A DNA stretch of 64,000 nt from Immersiella caudata. Lineage: Eukaryota > Ascomycota > Sordariomycetes > Sordariales > Lasiosphaeriaceae. The stretch spans positions 3,844,001 through 3,908,000 of the forward strand of contig JAULSU010000001.1 of assembly GCA_030512335.1 (NCBI GenBank), given 5' to 3'. Both the position numbers and the translations under genes were made by a program. Positions 19,185-31,500 of the stretch are shown here, one piece after another. Every line of letters begins with the position of its first letter. The first letter of the stretch is position 1. The notes under the pieces were generated by a model. The model was not told the DNA's origin and searched no databases. It was given only the letters and a program-made list of their open reading frames with translations.

Positions 19185-22100
19185 CGGAAAGCTGAATGAG
19201 TAAATGTGATACCCGGAGCGCAAGAATGTCAGCTCTGCATGATAGAATGATTGTCCAAATGGTCTGGTTTCATGCCGCTGTCTGCCCGTTTTGATGTTGA
19301 GCCGTCCCGCGAGGTTCCCTATGGTTCTCGCTGGCAGGTAACCAAGCCGTCCAACCCGTTTTACTGGCTCCAAACAATCACTAGCTTTATACAACTAGAC
19401 ACAGACCATATTATAACACCTCGCACGATCCATGTTTCGTTTGTTTGGCGAGAATCTCGCTTCCTGATGTCGTGCAGTTCGGTTCCGCGCATCCTCACTC
19501 GTGCCCAGCGGATCAAATATCTGGACCCTGCGGTATATCAATGATTGGAGACCATCATAACAACCCGGGTGTCAATGATCCCCGGATTGCCTCGTTTTAC
19601 GCTGTTTATAGCACACGCCCAATAAAATACTGCGCCTGGTTCAGGGTCGTGGGCGCCACCTGGAAGGGCAAAACGAACCGCGGGGCCGAAAAACCAAAAA
19701 CAATGTTTCGCATAATTTGGACAGCGCGATACCAGGTATCAGGACAACCCTTTGCGTGATCAGCACCGGAGAACCCAGGACCGTGTCGAAAGGATTGATA
19801 AGTTATCCCTCCTCCCTCGTTATGATCGCAATGATGAGCATGGGAGCCGAAACATCATCGCTCATCAGAGCGACGTCCTCCGCACTCGTCACCCGGGGAT
19901 TCGGAGTGCTGATTGGAGGCATGATTTCATGCCTCGCTCATCGTCCATGGGGTGCCGGCGCCAAATCCCCGATTCCTCGGGGGGTGTTGTGAGAAATGCT
20001 GGAATTCGGGACGCAGGAGTCGTTTGACAAACTTTGCTGGAAATGCCGCTTCGAATCTGTGTCGTCTCTTTCAGCTCGCCGCTGGCTGCAGCTGTAAGGG
20101 CCCGCAAAGGGGGAATGTTCTTACTGGCGTTTGTGCGCAATGGGGGGGACAGACGACAGCTGCATATGGCGTTCAGATGGCAGCAAGTCTCCATCTGAAC
20201 TTTGAATGCGTGATCGCAAGGCCCAACTCACGACACCTGCTCCATCGACAAGCACTTTCAGCTTTCAGCTAACTCGCGCTGGACGGACGGGAGTCTCCAT
20301 GTCAAAAGAAAGGTTGTTTAAAGTAAGGTAGAGTGGGTGTTCTGAGATCGCCATATGAAATAGGCCAGGTTTCGGGAGCCATGCACGTCATCCAAAAACC
20401 AAGGACAAATGAGAGGACCTCAACGCCATCGCGAGCTTCCACTTGGACGCGTTCAAGTGCCGCCCAGGCAGAGGCCACTCAGAGTTGGTGCGTTGGAAGC
20501 GTGTGAGAGGTGGGCTGCTGTGGTGGAGCAAGAGAGGTTGGGAGGGTTCAGGAGGGCCCCCTGTCGCAACCAATGGTATCAGGCGGTGTCATCGGTAAAC
20601 CCCCGATCACCGCGTGGTAACCCCTGAATGCGGCAGGCTGGAGTGGCAGGAGTCGGTCAAGCCGTTTTTTTCCTCCTCCCGAGAGAGAAAACCGTCGTCT
20701 TCTCCCTCACGGAAGACCGTTGAACCGTTTTGCAACCAAAGGGACACCTCGTCCACGACACTCCTTTACCTTCTTGGTCGCTTCCTTTCACTCTTTTGCC
20801 AGTCATCTGTTTTTAGAAGCCAACCCCACTCTCCGGGAATCTGACACACTGTGTTTCCCTGTCGCTCCTTGTGCTCCAATCGAAAGAGTAAGGATGGCGA
20901 CCCCTGATCCCCAACGGCCATGCCATCAAGACAATTCTCTGACAAGAGTCACTGTACACCAGAAACTGACGGGATCGATAGCGCCAGACGAAAACCGTTG
21001 AACCGCACGCTTGGCACAGCTCGGGTTGGCCTTCCCCGCAAGAGACCACCACATTCTTTTCAGCATTGATACCCTTTCGACCACCCGTCCGGTGCTACAG
21101 AAACCCGGCAGACAGAGCGCAAGGTCGAATCGACCCTGGACGGGGAAATCAGGTTGCGCAGAGGCGGGTACGGAACTGTATGACGGACGGCTGCATCAGC
21201 GCGCTTTGCTGAGCCACTTGGACCAACCGATCGACGGCCGTTGTCGAGCCTACACGTGTGGCCCTCGTCTGGGATCTGTTCAAAATCGCCAACGCCCCAG
21301 AAACCAGCCGTGGACTCATCTTTGGGGGGTTCCGACGAGGCATTGCTGGGATCCTTCGGAGGCGTCGCAGACAAACAACCCCAGGATTCTCAAAGCCTCC
21401 AAACCGCCTCTTTTTTCTCTCGACTCCAGCGGGGTACCCACACCGCGACCCTTACCTTGACCACGGCCGCCTGGACACGCAATATCAAGCCGCCCTGACC
21501 CGGTTTTGACCGTGCACTGGGACTGAGTGACGGCATCACTCTCGATATTCAACAGCTTGCGCTGCGACGTCGAGTTCATTGCCTGCGACGACTTTGTAAA
21601 TCATTGAGACCAACCCTGCTCGACAAATGCCGAGCGTCTGACATCGGTGTGTGTTTGACCACCTTCCTGATTTCCTATCGCTCCAGGCATCTTTCTCGAA
21701 CCCTGACTAACCCTCTTCTGGCTTAGCGAACAGTGCGCTGGCCACTCGCGGAGACCAGACGGCAACGGGCCCGTGCGCCAATTTGGTGCAACCCACCATT
21801 CACATTCCTTCCCATCGTGCAGCCAGTACCTTAATCTTGCGGGCGGGGCGCGAAAACAGGTTTACCCAAGAGCGAGACCTCTGCGGAGCCGAGCCCAAAC
21901 TCTGAGCAAGCCACAACATCAGCACATTCTCCAAACTCCACCACCTTTCCTGGTCCATGTCGTCAATCCGCCGCCGCGATAGTTTCTAATTTGTCAATCC
22001 GACCATTACACTCGTTCTACCGACGCCGATTTTTCCACTCCGGCGGCTCCAATCGACCGCGCCTCGTGCGACGACCTCATTTTACTTCGACGCGCACCTC

Positions 22101-22252
22101 GTTACCCCAATCCCGCGAGCCTCTCACTTCTGACATGGCACGCCATTCTTAACAGATCTTTCACCGACCAGACAACCTCGAGCAATACCGATTGCTCGAC
22201 TTACCTCTTGTCTGCCAGCGAATCGATCGAGCGGCCCATTGACTGACGCGCG
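19185..22252. other. Long upstream region of RAX2
   Basis: About 3.1 kb without a supported gene. The last 1.5 kb is C/T-rich and is likely to include a long 5' leader for RAX2. Several open frames of 60-150 codons occur, but none has protein-like features. Confidence 0.55.
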
Positions 22253-25200
22253 ATGCGATTACCTTTCCGGCGGCGCCAGGCTGCGCGCAAGCCAACGTTC
22301 TCTCCGATTCCCTTTCTCTTCTCGCTTTCGACTTTCGCAGCGCCGCCAGCGGCTGCGATTACATTTACTCCGGCACCCCCCGCGAATGTCGATCTCACGC
22401 AACTCGGGAGGATAGCTTTGGCCGGCGACTTCGCCGGCATTTCGCTCTATCAGTACGAGGGGCAGCATGAGCGACCATTCAGCACCAATGGCAGCGAGGC
22501 GTTGCTGGCACGCATGCCTAACGGCGCGTTTGCCTCAGTTGTTAGCACCGATGCGACCATTCAAACCATGTGCAGATTCACGATGAGCGATGGCACCGAG
22601 GCTGGCGTAGTAATGGGTGGAAACTTCACCAGTCTCGAGGGCATGGAATCGACTGCTATCGCATTGTTTAACCCCAACACCTCGGCCGTTACGCCCCTGT
22701 CGGGATTGTCAGGTCAGGTCAACGCAGTGCTGTGCGATCGGGAAACCAACACAGTCTACGTGGGTGGAAGCTTTGTGGGTGCTAATTCCACGAACGCGAT
22801 CGCTTGGGTAGGAACGGAGGGCTGGACGAATCTGCCATTTGCTGGGTTTAATGGACCTGTCACGTCTATAACAAAGGCGTCCAACGGTCACATCATCTTC
22901 GGAGGCAGCTTCACGGGCTTGGGGAATGCGACCGCTCCAAGCACCCCTGACAGCCAGGTCATCAATCTCTTTACGGCAGACATCACTGCCGGATCTTCCA
23001 GCACCACGCCCGGATTCAACCAGCCTAGGAATATCGTTTGCAAGACCGGCGCAGGTGGCTCTGGGAACACGTGGCTGCTGAGAGACAATACGCCTGGGTT
23101 CTGGCAAGCCACATTCAAGTTTGGATTTCAGCCCACTAAGCTCCGCCTTTACAACACCAATCAAGACGGCCGGGGGACGAGGACATGGCGATTCACTGCA
23201 CTGCCGATCAACGGAATCATGAACTTTACCTACATCGACCCTGCTACTGGACGTAATGCGTCCTGTACGAGCGAGTGCCCTCTGAGCAACGACCCGGCGG
23301 TCAAGTTTCAGGATTTCCATTTTGTCAACGTCATTGGTATGAACGCCTTCCGCGTTGATATCTCTGCCTTTTACGGCAGCGGCGGCGGCTTCAGCGGTAT
23401 TGAGCTATTTGGTGACGACATTTTTTCCTATGCCGTCAACAACTTCAACGAGCCGACTTGTGCGGGGATACAATTCCCATCGACTGCCACGGCAACTGGC
23501 CCTTGGACTAGCTCTCCGTCCCTTGACAGCACCTCGGAGTATCTCACCGTTGGGCTCGCAGCGCCCATAACTGAGAATTCCGCCTCGATTGTCTTCACAC
23601 CTGATATCAGGGAGTCGGGGCACTACTCGGTGAACTTGTACACCCCCGGTTGTCGGCAGGACAATACCTGCTCTTCAAGGGGACAAATCTTGATTACCGG
23701 GCAGATGACGGCGGATCCCACGAAAAGCCAACCGATCGAACGGGAGCTGTACCAGACCAACGACTTCGACAAGTACGACCAGATTTACTTCGGCAATATT
23801 GATGCGAGCTCGGGCAGCTTCCGGCCCCAAATCACAATGACCCCCCTTCCAGGTCAATCTCTCACCACCATGACGTTTGTTGCTCAGCGCGTAGGCTTCA
23901 CCCCCATTAATAGCACGGGCGGGCTGAACGGACTGTACGAGTACACGCCAGGGTCGGTTGTCATCAACGCTAGTGACTTTTCGAAATCGGCATTTAATCG
24001 GCTAGGAGCGAGCTTCGCTGCTGGATCGGCGGTCAACGCTCTAGCCACATCTGGTGATGTCACGTTTGTTGCAGGAAATTTCACCTCTCAAACTGTGCGC
24101 AACATCGTTGCCATGAGCGGCAATGATGCTACAACGCAGTCTCTGGACGGCGGTCTCAATGGCGAGGTTGAGTCGCTGTTTTCTAATGGAACTAACCTCT
24201 TCGTTGGCGGGAGCTTCACCAACACGCTTGACAACTCAATCTCCGGATTGAACAATGTCGCAGTGTACGACACCGTTAGGAACACTTGGAGTCCACTCGG
24301 AGCTGGCGTCAACGGCAAGGTTCTTCGTGTTGTCGGCATGACAATGAACATCACCACCTCTACCCCAGAGGTAGTCGTCAGTGTCAATGGTGAGTTCACC
24401 GAACTCAGCGCATTCGGCAGCAACGCTGCCGTTCCAGCAGACGGCTTTGGTATCTGGGTGCCGTCGCAGGGAAATTGGCTGCGGAATCTGGACCTCCCGG
24501 TGGAGTCGATCAACGGTATCCTGTCAACATCCATCCTCGGCGACGAGACGCTCTATGCCGGCTCTATTTCATCCTCGACCCTCGGTGCAAGTGGTGTGGC
24601 GACGCTCGGCAACACGCTCGGTCGCCTCCCCGTCAAGATTCAGCCCCCCGAGGCCGCCTCCAGCTCCAGTCCTTTGGCAAAGCGCGCTGACGCCGTATCG
24701 GGCACCTCTGCCGGTGTTATCACTGGTGTCTTCGACGTCGAAAGCGGCCGGAATATCACTATCTTGGGCGGGCACTTCACCGCGACGGCTGCCAATGGAA
24801 CCACGGTGAACAATCTGATCTTGTTGGATGGTTCGAAGAGCGACGAAATCTCGGGTCTGGGCCCTCAGATTGATTCGAACTCAACATTTGTGGCACTGGC
24901 AGTTCAAGGCGACATTCTATTTGCCGGAGGCAACGTGACCGGCACAGTCAATGGAGCACCAGTGAATGCCTTGGTAACATACAACCTAGCCAGCAAATCG
25001 TTCAACGCACAGCCTCCAAGACTCTCTGGTGGCGGCGCAACGGTCTCGTCCATTACCGTGCGGTCGGGAACCGGCGAAGTCTACGTCGGCGGCTCGTTCA
25101 GCTCTGCCGGTGCCCTGGGTTGCCCAGGTATCTGTGTCTTCAATACCGGCACATCACAGTGGAGTCAACCTGGCCAGGGGTTCGAAGGAACGGTCACCTC

Positions 25201-25954
25201 AATGACTTGGGCCACCTCGAACACCCTTGTGGCTGGAGGCAACCTCACCATCAACAACACTGTCTCCACCTTTCTCGCCAGATACGATGCCAACGCGCGC
25301 ACATGGGACATCTATCCTGGAGCAAGCCAACTTCCTGGCCCGGTGAATGTTGTCACCGCCGCTACGAGCGACGGAAGTGAGCTTTGGGCTTCAGGGACTC
25401 GACCTGATGGTTCTGTCTACCTGATGCGATCTAGCGGACTGAACTGGGTGGCTGCTGGCCAAACGCTAGAAGCCGGGACAGACATACGTGGCCTTCAGAT
25501 TTTCTCACTCACCTCGTCTCACGACTCAACCTCTACGATCGGCCCCAATGAAATACTACTGCTCACAGGCTCGATCATCCTCCCTGGGTTTGGGACCGCG
25601 TCTGCTGTTATCTTCGATGGCAAGGACTTCCGGCCGTACGCCCTGACCACGAATACAGGAAACACTCCAGGCTCGATCTCACGGGTATTTACCGAGCGGA
25701 ACAACTTCTTCACCTCTAGCGGAGGTAGGCTTCCGCTTGTATTCGTGGTTCTCATCGGTCTGGGCATATCCCTTGCCCTGATGCTGCTCATCGTTCTTGC
25801 CGGTTTCTTCCTCGACCGACTCCGCAAGAAGCGTGAGGGATACATTCCTGCGCCTACCCACATGTACGATCGGGGAAGCGGCATCCAACGTATCCCACCA
25901 CACGAGCTGTTGGAGAGCTTGGGCAAGGGCCGACCGGGAGCGCCTCACGTATGA
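22253..25954 (+). CDS. rax2: Rax2-type cortical polarity marker
   Basis: Single exon, 1233 aa. Type I membrane protein with a cleavable N-terminal signal (basic start, hydrophobic PIPFLFSLSTFAAPPAAA, residues 1-36) and one C-terminal membrane segment at about 1160-1190 (VFVVLIGLGISLALMLL), then a short basic cytosolic tail. The large outer part repeats kelch-like units of the form YVGGSF or FVAGNF, seen many times (for example VVMGGNFTSLEG, VYVGGSFVGAN, IIFGGSFTGLG, LFVGGSFTNTL, VYVGGSFSSAG). There are many N-glycosylation sequons. In yeasts Rax2 marks sites of polarised growth with Rax1. A dibasic site LAKR-AD at residues 808-812 could be cut by a Kex2-type protease. Confidence 0.93.
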   Translation: MRLPFRRRQAARKPTFSPIPFLFSLSTFAAPPAAAITFTPAPPANVDLTQLGRIALAGDFAGISLYQYEGQHERPFSTNGSEALLARMPNGAFASVVSTDATIQTMCRFTMSDGTEAGVVMGGNFTSLEGMESTAIALFNPNTSAVTPLSGLSGQVNAVLCDRETNTVYVGGSFVGANSTNAIAWVGTEGWTNLPFAGFNGPVTSITKASNGHIIFGGSFTGLGNATAPSTPDSQVINLFTADITAGSSSTTPGFNQPRNIVCKTGAGGSGNTWLLRDNTPGFWQATFKFGFQPTKLRLYNTNQDGRGTRTWRFTALPINGIMNFTYIDPATGRNASCTSECPLSNDPAVKFQDFHFVNVIGMNAFRVDISAFYGSGGGFSGIELFGDDIFSYAVNNFNEPTCAGIQFPSTATATGPWTSSPSLDSTSEYLTVGLAAPITENSASIVFTPDIRESGHYSVNLYTPGCRQDNTCSSRGQILITGQMTADPTKSQPIERELYQTNDFDKYDQIYFGNIDASSGSFRPQITMTPLPGQSLTTMTFVAQRVGFTPINSTGGLNGLYEYTPGSVVINASDFSKSAFNRLGASFAAGSAVNALATSGDVTFVAGNFTSQTVRNIVAMSGNDATTQSLDGGLNGEVESLFSNGTNLFVGGSFTNTLDNSISGLNNVAVYDTVRNTWSPLGAGVNGKVLRVVGMTMNITTSTPEVVVSVNGEFTELSAFGSNAAVPADGFGIWVPSQGNWLRNLDLPVESINGILSTSILGDETLYAGSISSSTLGASGVATLGNTLGRLPVKIQPPEAASSSSPLAKRADAVSGTSAGVITGVFDVESGRNITILGGHFTATAANGTTVNNLILLDGSKSDEISGLGPQIDSNSTFVALAVQGDILFAGGNVTGTVNGAPVNALVTYNLASKSFNAQPPRLSGGGATVSSITVRSGTGEVYVGGSFSSAGALGCPGICVFNTGTSQWSQPGQGFEGTVTSMTWATSNTLVAGGNLTINNTVSTFLARYDANARTWDIYPGASQLPGPVNVVTAATSDGSELWASGTRPDGSVYLMRSSGLNWVAAGQTLEAGTDIRGLQIFSLTSSHDSTSTIGPNEILLLTGSIILPGFGTASAVIFDGKDFRPYALTTNTGNTPGSISRVFTERNNFFTSSGGRLPLVFVVLIGLGISLALMLLIVLAGFFLDRLRKKREGYIPAPTHMYDRGSGIQRIPPHELLESLGKGRPGAPHV

Positions 25955-27492
25955 GGTGGAGGATAGACGAAACGGGGACTGTGCATCAATCTGGCTGGCG
26001 TTTGTTTACTTGAGATGATGGTTCAGGGAAAGGGATATACCACTGATTACGGCGTTTGGGCAACTGGGACAGCATTTTCGAGGCGGACACGACGAGCTCG
26101 GTAGAGGGAAATTCAAGACGAAAAGGGGCAACGCAGCTGTGGCCCCGCAGACGACGAAGGACGACGAGGTTAATCACCACGATTTTGGGGTGTGTACGAT
26201 GACGGGGGATGGCTCACAGCAGTCCTGGTTTTTTCTTCACTTTGCGACGATACACAGCCTCGTCATTTCTTTACGATTTTATGACCACCTTCTATTCGAT
26301 AATGTCTAACTTACACACCTGCTCATTTTACAGCACATCGGAGTTTGGTCACTCCGCACATTTGCCTCGTTCCCGCCACATCACATCCTGTTTACAGCAT
26401 GGATAGACACACCGACATCAAGGCATCGGCTTCCCTTTATTACAACGGAAGATACCTGGCTACGGCCAGTTTGGGGTTGGGGTTGACGGAGAAGAGCGTT
26501 CTCTATGAATTAGGTAGTTGGGTGTGAAAATAAAGACATTAGATATTAGCGTTGCTCGTTGCACGTTGGTGATGCCCTCCAAGTTTACCCTTGTCTGACT
26601 GGTTAGCAACATGAGCGATATTCAAGTTGGCCTTCCGGATACCATTTTACACGTTTCCTAGGTAAGCAGTCTTGCCTTGATCTCTCGGGCGAACCGGACA
26701 AGCACCCTGGCTGATTGTGCCGCGAGAAACCTGCAGTCCGTCGCCCAAGTCGACTTCGGCGATGTGTGATGTCAGACACGCAGCAAGATAACTCCTCGCG
26801 CAACAAAACCGGGAAAATGTCCCCCGCGCCTTGTTTCCTCGCTGACATCACGGTTTACATCTCAAGATTTACGGCCAGTATCCACTTCTTTACGGTGAAG
26901 CGGGTCTGTTGTTGCATGTTGCCGACGGCAAGGATTACACCTCGGTGTTGGGTGGATTCTTGGTGAGACTCGTATGCCGGCATTATTCATTATCTCAGAA
27001 TAAGGTCGGCAACAAGTCAAGCAGCCCGGTGGTGTGGGCGGCGTTATGTCGGCTGTAATGGACGATGTGTGTTTGTGATGGGTTTGCGGATCCGAGGTTC
27101 CTGCTGGGTTCAAGGTTGAAGAGGGCGGTGGGTTGTTGGTGACGTCGGAGGCGGTTGTCTGGTGGGCGCCGTGATGTTGAGTTTGGCAATATCAGTCTTT
27201 GCTTTATTAACTGCGTTGGAATGTTGTACTTGGCGAGGAAGGGGGTTGGGTGTGTCGGTGGGAGGACACGACATGGTTCACCGCGAAGGCTGACTCAGGG
27301 GTAATTGGTTGGGTTGGTATCATTCAGTTTGTATGTTGCGGATGTAGAACAGGGCAATAGCTTGCCGGGACAATGTCACGATCCTCTCTCATGGCGAGGC
27401 CTGGACATCGGATGTCGAATCCATCATCGAGTTCTGGCAAAGAATCGTGATGGAATAGACACCTCCCTACGGACAATAATCTGTGCGCAATA

Positions 27493-27521
27493 ACCACCAC
27501 CACCACCACCACCACCACCAC
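27493..27521 (+). repeat. (ACC)n microsatellite
   Basis: About nine to ten tandem ACC triplets in noncoding DNA. Confidence 0.95.
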
Positions 27522-28481
27522 GTTCGACCACAAAAACTCACACCTGAGCAAAAGTATGAACTTATTTAGCACTACAACCGTCAATCAGGCCAGACCAGTA
27601 TATTCATTTCCCAACGGAACATCGTCCAGCCTCTCCCTGAGTCTTCCAGTCATGATTCTGCTACAGGAAGCAACCGACGAGAGGACCCAAACAGGTACCA
27701 GTAATTCCACGAGGCACCACCACTTCGCCATGAACTCCAGCAATGCGCTTACTCACTTTTCGCGTTTCTCAGAGAAGGTAGCCTAAGGTGGCTTCGGCAT
27801 GTCGTGCTTCTGGAATATTTCTAGCTTGAGTAGAGGCATCTCTGCCACAAAAGGGGGCACTGTCAAGGTACTGACGGCACTCTATGTGCAAGTACAACCC
27901 ATACATAGAAGAAACCTAGCCGCGCCGCACGCAGGCAGCATCGTGATGATTCGCAGCTCCATACATCAGCTCTGCCAAACATCACCCTGCCGGTTTAGTA
28001 ACCATCACAAGTACCGACACGGTGCACACACTCGGAAGCCCCGACTCGTGCAACGGCCTCGCCCCCTAGATACTCACACACAATCAAGGCAGATACACAC
28101 ATACCCTACCATCGAATACATCTCTCAGATGAGGTAGCCATCTCCCCATGCAACGCGTTAAATCCCACGGGCCGTTCCAGGCCCGGACCCCAGCAGCGAC
28201 ATGGCCGCAAGATGGCATGGAATGAACAGACCACCGCCCGACCCTTCAAATCTCGCACTCGGAATTTACCAGGAGAAAAAAAACAAGGACCCTGAGATCC
28301 AGCGTAGCATTGAGCTCAGACAGCTCACTATGTTTCGGCCATGTTTGGCTGGTCGTAGAGATTACCTACCGTTCCGTGCCCCTTTTTCGGACTCGCCGTG
28401 TTGATCCGTTCGACGGATACAGCTCAGCTACAACATTTCTTCGTTTCCACCCTACCCGGTAGGATTCCAAGGAGTGTGTGT

Positions 28482-28519
28482 GTGGATGTGGATGTGGATG
28501 TGGATGTGGATGTGGATGT
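28482..28519 (+). repeat. (GTGGAT)n microsatellite
   Basis: Six tandem GTGGAT hexamers following a short GT run, in noncoding DNA. Confidence 0.95.
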
Positions 28520-31500
28520 AAGCGTGAGTGTGGTAAATGTAAGATAGGAACGACGAGGGTATGGTCAGCCCAACTGGTGTACGGAGTACGGTCGGCAAGG
28601 CAGAAGCATATTCGGGGTCGACGGAGTGACAAAGGAGAATGAGTGAAATCGTGCGTTATCCTCTGCCGGCTGGCGATGATAGCAAGTAGACGAGTAACTA
28701 ACCAACTACTGGACCGAAACGCTGCAGCGGGACGTTGGAACGGCCTCTGCTCGCCCCAGTAAGGCCAGTCAAGGCAGTTAGTTACCCTAACCACCAGTTC
28801 ACGTTTGAGGTTAGACCACCAGCCCCTCTCACCAACGAAACAAGATGGGTAACACCCCGTCCTTGACACCGGCAGAGGAGCGGGAGAGGAAATGGAAACG
28901 GAGAAAACTCTGACACCCAACCGGTGCTTACTACATACCGCGCCCACCTGTGCACGCACGCACGCATGCGCAATATGTGTGACGACCACAACGCAGCAAA
29001 GGAGGGGGATAAGAGGGGGGACCAAATGCAACTCTACCTGCCTACGTCCTCGTCCCCCTCCTGGCCGCATACAGCGCACCCCGGCCGGCGCCTGTATCGC
29101 GGCATCGGCTGGTTGGCTGATCTGTTGCAAGCGAAGCCTGGGCACGCCCATTCTTCATGCGGGAAGTGGGAAGGGGAAGCGGGAAACGGCTGCTGCTGGG
29201 AGTCCAGGGTGTTTCTTTGCCCACGTCTGGTTTGACAGGCGGATGGACGGTCAACGTATCGGAAGGGAAGGGGAGACAGGGGCAGTGGTATCCGGATTTG
29301 TGTTGTGTGAAGGTGGCAAAAAAACTTGGTGGTTGTGATGGGAGGAGGAAGGGGGCTTGGGAGCCGGGGAGCGAACACCGAGGACGGAAAGGGACTAACA
29401 GGGTAGCGGGGCCGACGTAGTCTTGAGCTGGCGGACAGCTGGGCAGAGACGCTGCGTGCTCAGCGTCCAGCTGGTCTGCCTGGGCTGTACCGCCGCTGTT
29501 CGCCCGTGAGACACAGGGAGGTGTATGGGGAAGAGTACCCACTGTTCAGAGAGAAGGCCAGGAGTGCGCAAGCGATGTACCTCCTGCGCGTTGTGGAGGC
29601 TTAGCCGGCCCGGCGGCATTTTGTTTGAAGGGAGGTCGGCGCTGTGGCCATCAGCCTGTTGAGGGAGGGTGGAAAAGGGGAGCAAACACCACGACAGCAT
29701 CGCGCAAGAGATCAGAAAGCTGCCTGCGCGAGCTCCACGCTTGACTGCATGAGCCTCTATGTGGGCACAACACCCTCACAGGACCGATTCGGACCAAACA
29801 GGCTGTGCCGGACTAGAGAAGTTGCCATAAACGGATGTGTCGTGGGCCCCAACCTCCCTTTGCGCCGACAAAAGAGGAGAATGACAAGTTCGCACAGCGG
29901 GAGACCGGCCTAGAGCGTGGAGAAATGTCTCAGAATCGAATCATCCCTCTTCCCTTCCTCGAGCTTGTCCCGGACTTGAGGCCATCCAGATGTCCACCGG
30001 ACAGCACGAGGGCAGTTGGGGGGGGCCACACAGGGGCTGCCTCTGCCCTCTCACTGCCGTTCTCCGCTTCATCGTACATGTAGCGGGCCGAGGGATGGCT
30101 GGTGCACAGTGGCAGTGGTTGGTCTTAGGTCGTGAACGCTGAAGGACCTTCCTCTCTGGTCCTGCCGAGCACCAGAGCCTCGCATGCTGCCCGAGAGAAC
30201 TGGCTACCGGATGGACCGCCTAGGACGGACGTAGCTCCATAGCTAATATCGCGCGTGGAGTCGCGGCAGGCAACGAGGCTCGCCCTGGGAGGAGCCTGTA
30301 GTGAGTTAACCACACGAAGACCGACGCTCGGCGGCGAGAAGATCAAGCCCTCAACATCATGAGCGGCCGATGCTCTAGCGCCTCAGAACCCTGAGAGCAT
30401 GTCGATCACTCTGCGGTGCCACCTCTAGACCCGGGTCATCTGAGTATCATTAGCAAGCGGTAAACAATCTTGGCAGGAGAATACCGAGAGGGAGGCATAA
30501 TACCAATCGTATAGAGTAGATCTCGGGCGCAAAGGGAAGAGGAAGGGCAGAATCGGTAATTTGCAACACGCGCCAAGACGCCGATTGCCTACCAGCATGA
30601 CAACCAGCGATGGGTGCGAGATCGACTACCGGACCGGGTGGCTGACCGGCAGAGCGCCGGTTGTTGGGGCCAGGCCGAGCTCGGGGAGGGCTGGTCAGGG
30701 GTATTCTTGTGGGTGTTGTTCCTGTATCAGTCAGAGGAGCAACAAAGTTGGAGACCCATTGTGCCATCCACCAAAACCTGACGAACAGGTAGTTGCATGA
30801 CCCACCCCCACAAAGACACGAACCATGGACAGCGAATGACAGGCTCTGCAGCTGACAAGTAGGGGGCGTTCTGGAGTCCAGAGCGAGCTGGGATGGCGCA
30901 ATACGAAGGCAGTAGTAGCCTCGCTGGTAAAGTGCAATCTACGATCGGCGACCTCAACCGCAGTTTCGAAAGCGGCGTTTCAGCGCTTGCTGCGTACCGA
31001 CAGTACCCAAATATCTCCCGATGCCACGGTAACAACTGGTGGAAATGCGCGCCCACACACTTCAGACAGCTTCAATGCGCCTTGGCTTTTGCTTTGATCT
31101 GCGGTCTCCCCTGATGGGAAAAGCAAGTGCAAACGAAACGAAAAGCAGCGCAGGGGAGAGACGGAATAACGCCGAGGAATGCGTGAATCCTGGGCAAAAA
31201 AATAATATGCACGACAGATCTGGCAGATGTATGGCGCGTCGATCCCCAATGCGACTCTCTCTGGCGTTACACTCCAGTACCGAGCCTTGGCCGGGCAGCA
31301 GGAATGGGAAACGTAGGCATCGAGGATTCTCATCCCGCGCAGATAACATCGCAGAAAATGGTCTGCGCAGCAGTCAGCGGCGTGAAGGGGAGGGAATGGT
31401 CCCGGTTCATGCATCGAGCCATCACCGTTTAAGGGAGTCTCTGATGCTCCTCGTTTGCCCTTCTGCGTATCAGTGGTTGCTTGCACGCTTCCGAAGCGCT

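Noticed and set aside
21011..21460. 149-codon plus-strand frame upstream of RAX2
   Set aside because: No domain or protein-like pattern; overlapping frames exist on both strands. More likely RAX2 leader or promoter.
28366..29151. 261-codon minus-strand open frame
   Set aside because: It runs through the GTGGAT microsatellite (HPHPHP translation) and shows no protein-like content elsewhere.
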